A DNA stretch of 64,000 nucleotides from UBA1672 sp050633325 (GCA_050633325.1 JBOEGH010000008.1:1-64000); one strand, 5' to 3'. Counted from the first letter of the stretch, positions 54,344-63,724 are shown. Notes: generated by a model from the sequence alone, not told the origin. Numbers and translations: made by a program.

Positions 54344-55732
54344 ATGCGCTCTATTATAAAAACATATAGTTCTGTTTGTCTTGCTCTTGTCATGGTTAGT
54401 TTGGCCGCTTGTACGAATGTAAAAAAAGTCGATTACTTGCCTATTTTGGATCATCCGGAAGATGCACACCCCGCCCCGATTAAGTTTACCAAACTTAAAA
54501 CCAAGTTACCTGTGGGAATGGAAATGGGCGTATATCGCCACAGATGCTTATTATCATTTTCAGATGTTGGGCGTAATTATTTAAAAGGAAATATCAACCA
54601 GCCTTTAATCAATGATAGTTTTGTGGAGGCCTTAGACGCGCAAGGCTATGATTTGGTGAGCCACTTAAATGTTTCTTTTGTCGAAGAAGCCGAAGCAGAG
54701 GATTTAAGATCTGAGTATAAGGTCAGCGCAAAGATTATAGATGCGCAAATTGATGTGTGCGAAACTCCTGATTTCTCATTTAATTTGCTTAACATTGATC
54801 CTTTGTTTTTGGGTAAGGGTGGTTTTAAGGGTAAGTTGTTTTTAAAAATTGAGTGGGGTGTTTGGGATAATTTGCATCGTAAAACGGTTTATAAAACGAC
54901 TACTGAAGGATATGTCCATAGTAAAAATTCTAATATGGAAGGTGTTACCTTGATGGTTAATGAGGCCTTCGCCATGGCGGCGCATAATCTCGGTGCGCAA
55001 AAAGAATTCCATGATTTAATTTTCTATGGCACTAAACCACCGCAAGATTGGAATAGAAAAAAGAAGCGCGAAAGCCGTCCTCGTGTTTTTGATCCGCAAG
55101 AGCGCGTGGTTATTTCTAACCCTCCTTTGTCTGAAGTTATATTAACCGATCATATTGAGCGCACTCAAAAAGCTGCCGTTATGGTGCAAGCGGGATCGGG
55201 ACATGGTTCGGGTTATTTCATTAGTAGTGAAGGTCATATACTTACCAATGCGCATGTTGTCGGTGATGCAATGCGGGTGCGTATTGTCACCGCAGGGCGG
55301 AAAGATAAATTGATAGCAGAAGTATTGCGAAAGAATACACCTCGTGATGTGGCGTTACTAAAGTTAGAGGAAATTCCACATGGCATGAAAATAGTAACAC
55401 TGCCGATTAAGGTTGAGTGGCCGAAAGTAAGTTCGGATATATATGCGCTGGGCGCACCACAAAAAACGCGCCTTCAAGATACAGTAAGTAAGGGTATTGT
55501 GAGCGCGCACCGCAAAGGGTATAAAATTTTCGGAACAAAGATGGATTTTATCCAAGGTGATGTCTCTATTCATGGTGGGAATAGTGGTGGCCCATTATTA
55601 GATGGTTACGGTAATCTGATTGGTATGAGCGTCGCAGGCTACAGCTATAATGACTATAATGCGAATGACAGTTTGAATTTATTTATACCTATTGCGGATG
55701 CGTTAAAATATATGAACATCATTTTGGAATAA
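54344..55732 (+). CDS. Lipoprotein with C-terminal trypsin-like serine protease domain
   Basis: 462 residues. A lipobox LAAC follows a short signal, so it is probably a lipoprotein anchored in the envelope. Residues about 25-225 are an unrecognised beta-rich domain. From about 280 there is a DegP-like protease domain with the triad His in LTNAHVVGD, Asp in PRDVALLKL and Ser in HGGNSGGPLLDGYGN. There is no PDZ domain after it. It may act in envelope protein quality control. It lies just before hslV, also a protease gene. Confidence 0.85.
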   Translation: MRSIIKTYSSVCLALVMVSLAACTNVKKVDYLPILDHPEDAHPAPIKFTKLKTKLPVGMEMGVYRHRCLLSFSDVGRNYLKGNINQPLINDSFVEALDAQGYDLVSHLNVSFVEEAEAEDLRSEYKVSAKIIDAQIDVCETPDFSFNLLNIDPLFLGKGGFKGKLFLKIEWGVWDNLHRKTVYKTTTEGYVHSKNSNMEGVTLMVNEAFAMAAHNLGAQKEFHDLIFYGTKPPQDWNRKKKRESRPRVFDPQERVVISNPPLSEVILTDHIERTQKAAVMVQAGSGHGSGYFISSEGHILTNAHVVGDAMRVRIVTAGRKDKLIAEVLRKNTPRDVALLKLEEIPHGMKIVTLPIKVEWPKVSSDIYALGAPQKTRLQDTVSKGIVSAHRKGYKIFGTKMDFIQGDVSIHGGNSGGPLLDGYGNLIGMSVAGYSYNDYNANDSLNLFIPIADALKYMNIILE

Positions 55733-55744
55733 AGGCCGTAATAT

Positions 55745-55775
55745 CTTGACGAAATGTATTGCATCGCGCATATAT
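55745..55775 (+). promoter_or_regulatory. Candidate heat-shock promoter of hslV
   Basis: CTTGAC (55745-55750) and CATATAT (55769-55775) are separated by 18 nt, close to the alphaproteobacterial RpoH pattern. Transcription would begin near the ATG at 55783, which lacks a ribosome site, so the mRNA may be leaderless. Confidence 0.4.
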
Positions 55776-55782
55776 TTAAACC

Positions 55783-56349
55783 ATGACATACGATATTCAA
55801 GATTACGCAAATGCGCAAAAATGGCGCGGTACAACAATCATTTCAGTCCGTAAAGGTGATGATGTTGTAATCGCAGGTGATGGACAGGTCTCTATGGGGC
55901 ATACTGTTCTTAAAGGTAACGCGCGTAAGGTGCGCAGGCTTGGCCGTGATAATGATATAATTGCTGGATTTGCCGGATCAACTGCGGATGCCTTTACATT
56001 ATTTGAACGATTAGAAGCAAAATTAGAAGCACATCCCGGTCAATTAACCCGTGCATGTGTTGAGTTGGCAAAAGATTGGCGCACTGATAAATATTTGCGC
56101 AAATTAGAGGCATTGATGGCCGTCGCGAATAAGGAAACATCATTAATTCTAACAGGTAATGGTGATGTTGTTGATCCGCAAGATGGATTGATTGGCATTG
56201 GTTCAGGCGGTAATTATGCCCTGTCTGCGGCTCGTGCATTGCAAGATGTAGAAGGTCTAAGCGCCGAAGATATTGCGCGTAAATCTTTGAAAATTGCCGC
56301 GGATATTTGTGTATACACGAATGAAAATATCACTATTGAAACTCTATAA
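55783..56349 (+). CDS. hslV: ATP-dependent protease subunit HslV
   Basis: Peptidase ring of the HslVU protease. 188 residues: the catalytic Thr is in the sequence WRGTTIISVRKGDDVVIAGDGQV, which here lies about 15 residues from the Met rather than next to it, as the propeptide is normally removed. Other signatures: KVRRL and GSGGNYALSAARAL. A terminator follows. hslU is 2.2 kb away, with tpmT, a candidate sRNA and terC between. Confidence 0.96.
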   Translation: MTYDIQDYANAQKWRGTTIISVRKGDDVVIAGDGQVSMGHTVLKGNARKVRRLGRDNDIIAGFAGSTADAFTLFERLEAKLEAHPGQLTRACVELAKDWRTDKYLRKLEALMAVANKETSLILTGNGDVVDPQDGLIGIGSGGNYALSAARALQDVEGLSAEDIARKSLKIAADICVYTNENITIETL

Positions 56350-56381
56350 AGACCTGCTCTTCTTGCTATAGATGGGTCGTG

Positions 56382-56421
56382 AGATGGCAAATAATATTTT
56401 GCTATATCTGCCATCTTTTTT
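56382..56421 (+). terminator. Rho-independent terminator after hslV
   Basis: An 8-bp perfect stem (AGATGGCA at 56382-56389 with TGCCATCT at 56409-56416) with a 19-nt loop, then TTTTT. It lies 32 nt past hslV. Confidence 0.8.
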
Positions 56422-56431
56422 CTTAGGTAAA

Positions 56432-57064
56432 TTACTTTAACAGCCATGCATGTTCCGTAACCTCATCACATCCCTTTAATCCATCGGGCATTTTTTTATT
56501 GCCCAAGAATGTTAGATTATATGAGTTTGCGTAATGCTGTTTTACTTTATCACTATTGATAGAAAATGGTGGTCCTTCCATCTGACTTTGATCATATTCA
56601 AGGCATATAAGTAACTGTGGTGCTTTACCCGTAGTGTCAATCAGGTGCTTTGTGTATTCATTTCGCATATCTTCGGGCAAGGCAACCAGTGCTGCTCTGT
56701 CATAAATAGCATCGACATTACCCAGTAATTCTTTGGATATATTGAATATATTACCAACAAATATATCTATATTATCTGCACTATAATGGTCTAAATCACC
56801 AATATTTTTGATGGTTGGAGTTATGCTTAGCTCTTTGAATAATTGTTCGATCGCGCTTTTGTTTAATTCTGCGCCCACGACCTTACATCCTTTTGATAAC
56901 AGCCACGAGATGTCTAAAGTTTTTCCACATAGAGGTAAGAAAACCCTGCTGTTTGGTTCTAATGACAGTTTAGAAAAATACTCTACCAATTGGGGCTCTG
57001 CATCGCTTTGGTGGAAACCTATATTATTATTTTCCCATCTTTCATGCCAAAAATTTTCTTCCAT
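56432..57064 (-). CDS. tpm: Thiopurine S-methyltransferase family protein
   Basis: 210 residues of the TPMT fold. Seen: FWHERWENNNIGFHQ, FLPLCGKTLDISWLLSKGCKVVGAELN (SAM loop), IYDRAALVALPEDMR. In bacteria these enzymes methylate sulfur, selenium or tellurium compounds; the natural substrate here is unknown. It is convergent with hslV and divergent from the candidate sRNA. Confidence 0.9.
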   Translation of the reverse strand: MEENFWHERWENNNIGFHQSDAEPQLVEYFSKLSLEPNSRVFLPLCGKTLDISWLLSKGCKVVGAELNKSAIEQLFKELSITPTIKNIGDLDHYSADNIDIFVGNIFNISKELLGNVDAIYDRAALVALPEDMRNEYTKHLIDTTGKAPQLLICLEYDQSQMEGPPFSINSDKVKQHYANSYNLTFLGNKKMPDGLKGCDEVTEHAWLLK

Positions 57065-57154
57065 TCGATTTCCTCATTTGTACGTTTTTATGATTATATT
57101 ATTAAGCCGCCACATTGAAAGTTATAATTCGTATCGGCGGTAATTTACCAAAGA

Positions 57155-57183
57155 TTGCTACTAATAGTTTTGTCTGGTATAAG
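57155..57183 (+). promoter_or_regulatory. Promoter of the candidate small RNA
   Basis: TTGCTA (57155-57160), 17 nt, TATAAG (57178-57183). Transcription would start near 57190. The region between tpm and terC otherwise has no credible protein gene. Confidence 0.6.
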
Positions 57184-57189
57184 TACTGT

Positions 57190-57384
57190 ACCGATCGTGT
57201 GGGGATTGGTGGGGATTCGTAACCTCTTTACAAGCGGCTTTAATACCGCCGTAAAATTAGTATTACCTTCAGCTTGGCTGGGTGGTGATGTTATGTCCAA
57301 GGTGTATGCCCAAAAGCATTGCTCTGTTTCTTGTAAGCAGATACGAACTCCCAGCCACCAGGGCTGCGTGCTCTGGTGGTTTTT
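57190..57384 (+). ncRNA. Candidate structured small RNA, unassigned
   Basis: About 195 nt between a sigma-70-type promoter and a strong terminator. The ends pair over a long interrupted stem: TTCGTA (57216-57221) with TACGAA (57342-57347), TTACAAG (57228-57234) with CTTGTAA (57330-57336), and GGTGG near 57208 with CCACC at 57355-57359. Within are short hairpins CGGC/GCCG, CTTGG/CCAAG (57273-57301) and ATGC/GCAT. The size, promoter and terminator suit a 6S-like RNA, but I could not match 6S RNA consensus. It may instead be a novel sRNA. The ORF across it has no start signal and runs through the terminator. Confidence 0.5.
57353..57384 (+). terminator. Rho-independent terminator of the candidate small RNA
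   Basis: Stem CCACCAG (57355-57361) with CTGGTGG (57373-57379), extended by A-T and G-T pairs, then TTTTT (57380-57384). It ends just short of the convergent terC. Confidence 0.85.
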
Positions 57385-57386
57385 AT

Positions 57387-58373
57387 TTATTCATCTGGTG
57401 TTTTGTTTTGATCATCATTCTTTGTGGTAATCAAAGAGTAGATAACGCCAATGGTTAAAACACTTAATGTTATTGTTAGGGATAATGAAGGACTGATATG
57501 TCCGAATATTCCGTTATAAAATACTTTAAATCCGATAAACACCAAGACGGCAGAGAGTGCGTATTTCATTGCCTCAAATCTATCTATGATATTTTCAACG
57601 GCAAAGAATAACGCACGTAAGCCTAACACGGCAAATATGTTACTGGTAAATACTACGAACACATCAGTTGTTACAGAAAGTGCGGCAGGAATACTGTCTA
57701 CTGCGAAGACCACATCGCTGATCTCAATTACAATTAATGCAAGAAATAGAGGTGTAGCAACGTGGCGTGCTTTTCTGTCTTTACGTTCTTCTTTTTCTTC
57801 TTCAGATAATTTGCTTTGTGGAATTATAAATTTGTTTCCGTGAATTTTTGATGTAAATGCGAAATGCTTTTTTAAGAACAGGACAAGCGGCTTTTGTTCA
57901 AAATTATCTAGATCGTCTTCATCATCAATGAACATCATTTTTACGCCGGTGAATATAAGAATTGCGGCAAATATATAAAGAACCCAGTCGAAATTATGAA
58001 CAAGAGCAGCGCCGGCACCAATCATAACGCCACGTAAAATAACTACGCCAATAATACCCCAAACAAGAACCCGATGTTGATATTGTCGGGGTATTGAAAA
58101 GGCAGAAAATATGACTGACATCACAAAAAGATTATCTAGGGATAAGCTTTTTTCAATTACGTATGCGGTATAATAATTCATCGCACGGTCTGCGCCAAAA
58201 TTATGCCAAACCAATAAACCAAATGCGAGACCGGCGGCAATGTACCATGCGCTCAAAATCATGCTGTGTCTAAATCCGATGATGCGGTCTTTGCTCTTAC
58301 TAAAAAGTGTAAGGTCTACATAAAGTAGAATAGGAACAAGGGCAAAAAACATCGCCCAAAGATATGTTTCCAT
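57387..58373 (-). CDS. terC: TerC family membrane protein
   Basis: 328 residues, about seven to nine membrane helices with the acidic, manganese-like motifs of the TerC/Alx family: SLSLDNLFVMSVIFSAF, ILIFTGVKMMF, and EISDVVFAVDSIPAAL. The family exports or balances manganese or calcium and links to secretion. An acidic/basic cytosolic loop (KLSEEEKEERKDRKARH) lies in the middle. No yybP-ykoY riboswitch was noticed upstream. It lies between hslV and hslU on the opposite strand. Confidence 0.92.
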   Translation of the reverse strand: METYLWAMFFALVPILLYVDLTLFSKSKDRIIGFRHSMILSAWYIAAGLAFGLLVWHNFGADRAMNYYTAYVIEKSLSLDNLFVMSVIFSAFSIPRQYQHRVLVWGIIGVVILRGVMIGAGAALVHNFDWVLYIFAAILIFTGVKMMFIDDEDDLDNFEQKPLVLFLKKHFAFTSKIHGNKFIIPQSKLSEEEKEERKDRKARHVATPLFLALIVIEISDVVFAVDSIPAALSVTTDVFVVFTSNIFAVLGLRALFFAVENIIDRFEAMKYALSAVLVFIGFKVFYNGIFGHISPSLSLTITLSVLTIGVIYSLITTKNDDQNKTPDE

Positions 58374-58587
58374 AAGTATAGAATTCCTTTGTTTTGCAAT
58401 ACTTGATGCATCGCAGGTTACTTAAATTTTGTAACATGAGTATGTTTAAATTACTATTAAAACCGAAAGCCTTATAGCATATAGCGACGATGACTACATT
58501 TTTTTCGAAAACTATTGTTATTTTGGAATGGAAAATCTATTCAAAAAGGTTATAAATATACTTCAATTTTTTAGAGAAGATTAAATC

Positions 58588-59931
58588 ATGTCCGATACTG
58601 CTAAAGGCAAAAATAACGTTGTTTCTTCATTATCACCACGCGAAACTGTGAGTGAGCTTGACCGTAATATTATAGGTCAAAGTGATGCAAAGCGCGCAGT
58701 TGCCGTGGCACTTAGAAATCGTTGGAGACGCTCTAAACTTGATCCTGATTTACAAGAAGAAGTATATCCGAAAAATATCCTAATGATTGGGCCGACAGGG
58801 GTTGGTAAAACTGAAATTGCCCGCCGTTTGTCTAAGCTTGCTAATGCGCCATTCATAAAGGTTGAGGCGACAAAATTCACAGAAGTCGGTTATGTCGGTA
58901 AGGATGTGGAATCCATTATTCGTGATCTAACAGAAGTTGCCATTCGCATGACGCAAGAAAGCATGCGTAAAACGGTAAAAGTACAAGCCGAGATTTATGC
59001 AGAGGAGCGTGTTCTGGACGCGCTTGTCGGTGATACGGCGGGTGAAGGCACACGCGCAAATTTCCGTAAAAAACTACGCGAAGGCGAACTTAATGATCGT
59101 GAAATTGAGATAGAAGTACTTGATAACTCTAACCCTATGGGCGGTATGATGGACGTTCCGGGAATGCCTGGTGCATCAATGGGAATGATGAATTTGGGCG
59201 ATATGCTGGGCAAAGGATTTGGTGATCGTACAAAGAAAAAGAAGCTAAGCGTTGAAGATAGCTACGAAATTTTAATTGCCGAAGAGTCTGACAAGTTATT
59301 GGACGACGATAAAATTAATACCAACGCATTGGATCTGGTACAGCAAAGCGGAATCGTATTTATCGACGAGGTAGATAAGATTGCAGCACGTCAAGATGCA
59401 CGTGGCGGTGATGTTTCTCGCGAAGGCGTACAGCGCGACCTGTTGCCATTGATAGAGGGTACAACGGTTACAACCAAGCACGGCCCCGTAAAAACCGATC
59501 ATATGTTGTTTATAGCTAGCGGTGCGTTTCACTATGCTAAGCCATCAGATTTATTGGCGGAATTGCAGGGTCGCTTACCTATCCGTGTTGAACTTCGTGC
59601 CCTGACTGTTGATGATTTTAAACGCATATTGAAGGAAACAGAGGCTAGCCTGATAAAGCAATATGAGGCATTGATCGGGACAGAAGGAATGACATTAACC
59701 TTCGAAGACGAAGCAATAGATGAGATCGCCCGCCTAGCCTTTGAAGTAAATGAAAGCATTGAAAATATTGGTGCGCGTAGACTGCATACAGTGATGGAAA
59801 AATTACTGGAGGAAATAAGCTTTACTGCTTCTGATCGTAATGGTGAAACCGTGGTAATCACCGCTGAATATGTACGTGAAAATGTTGGTGAGTTGGCAAA
59901 GTCTGCGGATCTAAGTAAATTTATTCTATAA
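58588..59931 (+). CDS. hslU: ATP-dependent protease ATPase subunit HslU
   Basis: Unfoldase ring of HslVU. 447 residues: LSPRETVSELDRNIIGQSDAKRAVAVALRNR, Walker A GPTGVGKTEIARRL, KFTEVGYVGKDVESI pore segment, the I domain (about 110-240), Walker B IVFIDEVDKIA, and the C-terminal ADLSKFIL tail that docks on HslV. It has its own start region, with GAGAAG before the ATG, and does not adjoin hslV. Confidence 0.97.
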   Translation: MSDTAKGKNNVVSSLSPRETVSELDRNIIGQSDAKRAVAVALRNRWRRSKLDPDLQEEVYPKNILMIGPTGVGKTEIARRLSKLANAPFIKVEATKFTEVGYVGKDVESIIRDLTEVAIRMTQESMRKTVKVQAEIYAEERVLDALVGDTAGEGTRANFRKKLREGELNDREIEIEVLDNSNPMGGMMDVPGMPGASMGMMNLGDMLGKGFGDRTKKKKLSVEDSYEILIAEESDKLLDDDKINTNALDLVQQSGIVFIDEVDKIAARQDARGGDVSREGVQRDLLPLIEGTTVTTKHGPVKTDHMLFIASGAFHYAKPSDLLAELQGRLPIRVELRALTVDDFKRILKETEASLIKQYEALIGTEGMTLTFEDEAIDEIARLAFEVNESIENIGARRLHTVMEKLLEEISFTASDRNGETVVITAEYVRENVGELAKSADLSKFIL

Positions 59932-59932
59932 A

Positions 59933-61225
59933 TTACATAGATAGATCATCGTGCGGGTTAGTTTCCGGATCTTCTGTATTTTCGTCGCCAAAATCTATTC
60001 TTAGTTGAGGGTCTTTGGGTTTCCACTGCATGAATTGGTTTTCGTCGAATACCGTTGCGTTTATGTGTACGTCTGCGCTTTCTTCTGAACCGTTGGCAAC
60101 TTTTTGTTTCTCTCCTTGATATTCTGCAAGGCTCACCGTTGCGTGTTCACTATATACTAATAACCATTTATCGTCTTTATCTGTTGCTGCCTCGTACGCT
60201 TTGTTAAATGCTTCAAAGCTAGACTCAGTTTGAAAGTTAAGGCGTGTACTGACGTAAAATTTATTGCCATCTTTATCGTGTATTTGTTCCGGATGTGACT
60301 GTACGCTCATTGATCCGTCATTTTCACGGTTCCAAAATTTCTTAACTCCGTTTGGTCTAAATCTAAATAAAGCAGTATGGTTGTGGTTCTTCTCAGGGTT
60401 GTCAGCATCTGTGCATTCGTCTTTATACAAATCACGATACATGTTGATTGTATCTTTCTTATACACCTCATCTAGTGTCATAAGTTGAGTACCATTGCGT
60501 AGGATTATTGCTTCGCGCTGTCCTTTATCGAACTGGGTATTGTCCAGAAGTTCTGCCAGAGCCTGTACTGTTTTTACTCCGTTAGAATGATGTCCTGATG
60601 ACTTGTTAGATGATCGGTGTATTTGACGTTTTATATTCGAAGGGTTTACACCATTTGTCGCCGTGTTTGTTGCGGCATTGTTGAATGATCCACTTTCTGT
60701 CAGTGTCATTCTTGGTCTGTTTCTCTTATTTGGTGGCTCTTGCCCTGCAGGTATATTGAGATTAACAATATAAGCACCGGCATCACTGTTTAGAACTACC
60801 CCGCCGCTATCTTTTATAGATTGCGATAAGTGGTTTTGTTGTGATCCCATATCGCAACTATGTTTTTCATATGGGAATAATGTAAATCTTGGTGGTATCT
60901 CGTAACGCTTTGTCTCTGTCAAAGGCTCATTAGTCGATTTATCAATTATTAATTCTCTGGTATCTCTGTCTATAAGATCAAATGTTATATGTTGGTAATA
61001 TGCACCAGATGGGTTTTTAAGTTTTACCTCATCACCTTTGTCTAAACAACAAGGGCAAAAGAATTTAAGATGGCCATGTTCCTCTTTGTCGAAGTCTTTG
61101 GCAGCTAATAGATTCCATGTTTCCGGCTTGTCAGGATCGTCATGTTCCGGATCAAATGCGACAGCCTCAGTAATCGCGACTTTTGCGACATATGTTTCAC
61201 CTGCGTTATTTTTGTTGTCACTCAT
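59933..61225 (-). CDS. Hypothetical protein with N-terminal Cys motif
   Basis: A 430-residue soluble, polar protein I do not recognise. The N-terminal part has HLKFFCPCCLDKGDEVKLK, a likely metal site, and a later Cys in HSCDMGSQQNH, followed by a low-complexity linker (about 165-225) and a C-terminal domain (DTINMYRDLYKDECTDADNP, ALFRFRPNGVKKFWNRENDG). A CoiA-like zinc region is possible but not supported further. It is convergent with hslU, 1 nt apart, and divergent from the M23 peptidase. Confidence 0.6.
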   Translation of the reverse strand: MSDNKNNAGETYVAKVAITEAVAFDPEHDDPDKPETWNLLAAKDFDKEEHGHLKFFCPCCLDKGDEVKLKNPSGAYYQHITFDLIDRDTRELIIDKSTNEPLTETKRYEIPPRFTLFPYEKHSCDMGSQQNHLSQSIKDSGGVVLNSDAGAYIVNLNIPAGQEPPNKRNRPRMTLTESGSFNNAATNTATNGVNPSNIKRQIHRSSNKSSGHHSNGVKTVQALAELLDNTQFDKGQREAIILRNGTQLMTLDEVYKKDTINMYRDLYKDECTDADNPEKNHNHTALFRFRPNGVKKFWNRENDGSMSVQSHPEQIHDKDGNKFYVSTRLNFQTESSFEAFNKAYEAATDKDDKWLLVYSEHATVSLAEYQGEKQKVANGSEESADVHINATVFDENQFMQWKPKDPQLRIDFGDENTEDPETNPHDDLSM

Positions 61226-61307
61226 TAAATTCTAGCCAACTTAATTTCAGCTATACCCAGAGAAATAATTCGTTGTACCCTTGGTTTTCGCTGTTATTAT
61301 CTATCCC

Positions 61308-62330
61308 ATGAAGAAAATATATATATTAATATTTTGTAGTTTTGTTTTTTCCTTCAGTGCTGTTTGTAGCAAAGTTATGGCGGAAAGTCACGAAAACGAT
61401 GTTTCGCCTAAATTTATCTTTCCCGTTGGATGTGTTCAGGGCGAAGATTGCTGGGCCGTAAATTATGTTGATGTTGATGGCGATGAAGGTAACCACAAAG
61501 ATTTTAAATGTGGTCCTAAATCTTATGATCATCATAAGGGCACGGATTTTGCATTGTCTTCAGTTGTGCAGATGAATGAAGGCATTGATGTGTTTGCCGC
61601 GGCAAAAGGCAGGGTAAAACGTATAAGAGATGGCCAAAGTGATCATTTGAAAAGCGCAGAGGAGATGAAATCTCTGCAAGAGAGCAAAAAAGAATGCGGC
61701 AACGGTGTTTTAATCGACCATGGTAATGGCTTGCAGAGTATTTATTGTCACCTGAAAGAAGGGTCGATAATTGTAAAGCCAACCCAAAAGGTACGAGCAG
61801 GTGAAAAAATTGCACAGGTAGGCCAATCAGGAATGGCAGAATTTCCACATTTGCATTTTGGTGTAATGTGGGAAGGTGGTGTGATTGATCCCTACACTGG
61901 TATGCTAAATACTCAAGGCTGCGGTAAATCTAAGGATTCTATGTGGCATATTGGCTTGCCAATGAATTATCAGGATGTAGGAATCTTTGACGGCGGATTT
62001 CGTAGCAAATCTCCTGATTTTGAAGCGATAAAACGCGGTGAAACCAATCCTGAAATTTTACCACTTAAAAGTGCGGCATTTGTTTTCTGGGTAGGTTTTT
62101 ATAATGTTGAGAAAGGCGATAAAGTAACCCTTAGAATTATCGATCCTGATGGTAATATATTTGTAGAACGTCATGAGGAATTGGCAAAAAACCGAGCGCG
62201 ACAATATTACTATACCGGAAGAAAAATCGGACGAGTACAATTAAAAGACGGTATGTATAAAGGATATGTGAGTATAGAGAGGGCGAATAAGTCAATTCAG
62301 GATAAGGTTTTCAGTGTACTTGTTCGTTAA
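61308..62330 (+). CDS. Secreted M23 family metallopeptidase (peptidoglycan endopeptidase-like)
   Basis: 340 residues with a signal peptide (to about SAVCSKVMAES). The M23 zinc site is complete: His and Asp in HKGTDFAL, then His in YCHL and the HLHFG motif (FPHLHFGVMW). A C-terminal beta-rich domain (from about 220) has no family that I recognise. It likely cuts peptide bridges in peptidoglycan or is a LytM-type regulator. I use ATG 61308; a TTG at 61281 is not credible. Confidence 0.9.
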   Translation: MKKIYILIFCSFVFSFSAVCSKVMAESHENDVSPKFIFPVGCVQGEDCWAVNYVDVDGDEGNHKDFKCGPKSYDHHKGTDFALSSVVQMNEGIDVFAAAKGRVKRIRDGQSDHLKSAEEMKSLQESKKECGNGVLIDHGNGLQSIYCHLKEGSIIVKPTQKVRAGEKIAQVGQSGMAEFPHLHFGVMWEGGVIDPYTGMLNTQGCGKSKDSMWHIGLPMNYQDVGIFDGGFRSKSPDFEAIKRGETNPEILPLKSAAFVFWVGFYNVEKGDKVTLRIIDPDGNIFVERHEELAKNRARQYYYTGRKIGRVQLKDGMYKGYVSIERANKSIQDKVFSVLVR

Positions 62331-62338
62331 AATACACT

Positions 62339-62896
62339 TTATCTATCTCTTCTTAGTAAAACGTACAGTGCCCCCTCTCCACCATCTGTTTGGCGCGCTG
62401 TCTCGGTTTTTAATACGTACGCATTGAGTGGCGGTGTTGTTAACCACTCTGGTGTTCTCTGCTTTAAAATTCCCGGTTTAGAGTGTAGTAAAGAAGTACT
62501 GCTATCTTGTCTGTTGCCTTTTCCGGTTATTATTAACACACATCTTTTTCCTTGGTTGTAGGAGCGAGGAATAAAGTCAAGCAGAGCATCATATGCTTCA
62601 ATTTGGGTTTTCCCATGTAGGTCTAACCTGCCCTCTATCTTTATTTTACCACGTTTCAGGCGTTGGCTTGTTCGATAATCTGTTTCTGTGCTCTTGGTTT
62701 GTGCGGGTGTGTACGTATTGTTAGAATCATATCTGTTGGTAGTATGCTTTACAGGTGGTGAACTCTTCAATTTATCTTTTTGAGCAATGTTTTTTTTCTC
62801 TAATGGCGTCACATCTTTTGTCACTAAATTCCATAAGTCATCATTTTCTTGCTTTTTTTGTCTATCTTTCTGGATTTTTTGTTTTTTATCAGTCAT
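62339..62896 (-). CDS. Smr domain protein
   Basis: 185 residues. A charged, disordered N-terminal half precedes a Smr domain (about 85-185) with RLDLHGKTQIEAYDALLDFI and VLIITGKGNR, closing with EGALYVLLRR. Smr domains nick DNA or RNA and also occur at the end of MutS2. It is convergent with the M23 gene and divergent from the next. Confidence 0.92.
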   Translation of the reverse strand: MTDKKQKIQKDRQKKQENDDLWNLVTKDVTPLEKKNIAQKDKLKSSPPVKHTTNRYDSNNTYTPAQTKSTETDYRTSQRLKRGKIKIEGRLDLHGKTQIEAYDALLDFIPRSYNQGKRCVLIITGKGNRQDSSTSLLHSKPGILKQRTPEWLTTPPLNAYVLKTETARQTDGGEGALYVLLRRDR

Positions 62897-62932
62897 TATA
62901 AATACCTTATGAAACTACTATGAATACCCATT

Positions 62933-63724
62933 ATGCTAGCAAAAATACAAATAATTAATAATTTTTTCCGATTTGTATGTGGGATTGTAGTACTTACTGT
63001 TTGTTACTCTAATGTTGCCATGTCTGCAACTGAGTATAATGAAAAAACAAACCCAAGAGAACGTGCAGTATTTGCATTCTTTCGAAATGTTGGCATGTCT
63101 CCGGATTATGATTTTTGGATAAGAACAAGCGATAACTTTCAATTAATAAATGAAGGTAGACAGGATTCGTACGTACTCAACGAAATCTTGCGTTTGGGGC
63201 GCGGTTACAGTGCTTATGATGAAAAATTAGATCTATTAGAGCTGTCAATAAATGTTTTAGTAAAGTATATACCCGAAACGGAAACCGATAAGCCGAGAAT
63301 TACATTTGCTTTCTTTGATTCTGACGAAGCATATGTTCCAACATTTTCTTATGCGTACGGTGAAGATGTTATTAGCCTTATTATTGATAAATTAGCAAGA
63401 TTTTCTGATGTAAAGCTAGGAGATCAGCAAAACCAAAAGGTTTTAAGTAAGATACCTTTTGAGGGCGATTTTTTTAATGCAAAACTTACAGTTCGTGTAC
63501 GTGTTAAAAGCGCAAATTATAAAAAACCAGTAATAGTTGATAAAATTAAGCAGTGGATCATGATTGGTGATATTGCGTACTTAAAATGTGAGGTTGAGGG
63601 TCGTATGGGATATAAACAAATGCTTTGGGATTATGTCGCACCATGGCATGAAGATCTATTCGAAAAGCAAAAGCAATCTGATGAGTTAAAATACCCGCAT
63701 CCATATGATCTATTTAAGGATTAA
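62933..63724 (+). CDS. Secreted protein, unknown
   Basis: 263 residues with a signal sequence (FRFVCGIVVLTVCYSNVAMSA). The mature part has a helical region (REDSYVLNEILRLGRGYSAYDEK-like), a strand-rich middle (ITFAFFDSDEAYVPTFSYAYGEDVISLII) and a tail rich in Trp, Tyr and His (MLWDYVAPWHEDLF). A link to DUF4852 crossed my mind but I cannot support it. It has no near partner other than the divergent Smr gene. Confidence 0.55.
   Translation: MLAKIQIINNFFRFVCGIVVLTVCYSNVAMSATEYNEKTNPRERAVFAFFRNVGMSPDYDFWIRTSDNFQLINEGRQDSYVLNEILRLGRGYSAYDEKLDLLELSINVLVKYIPETETDKPRITFAFFDSDEAYVPTFSYAYGEDVISLIIDKLARFSDVKLGDQQNQKVLSKIPFEGDFFNAKLTVRVRVKSANYKKPVIVDKIKQWIMIGDIAYLKCEVEGRMGYKQMLWDYVAPWHEDLFEKQKQSDELKYPHPYDLFKD

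Noticed and set aside
57155..57430. 91-codon ORF across the candidate small RNA
   Set aside because: Starts inside the promoter, crosses a strong terminator and overlaps terC antisense; no ribosome site.
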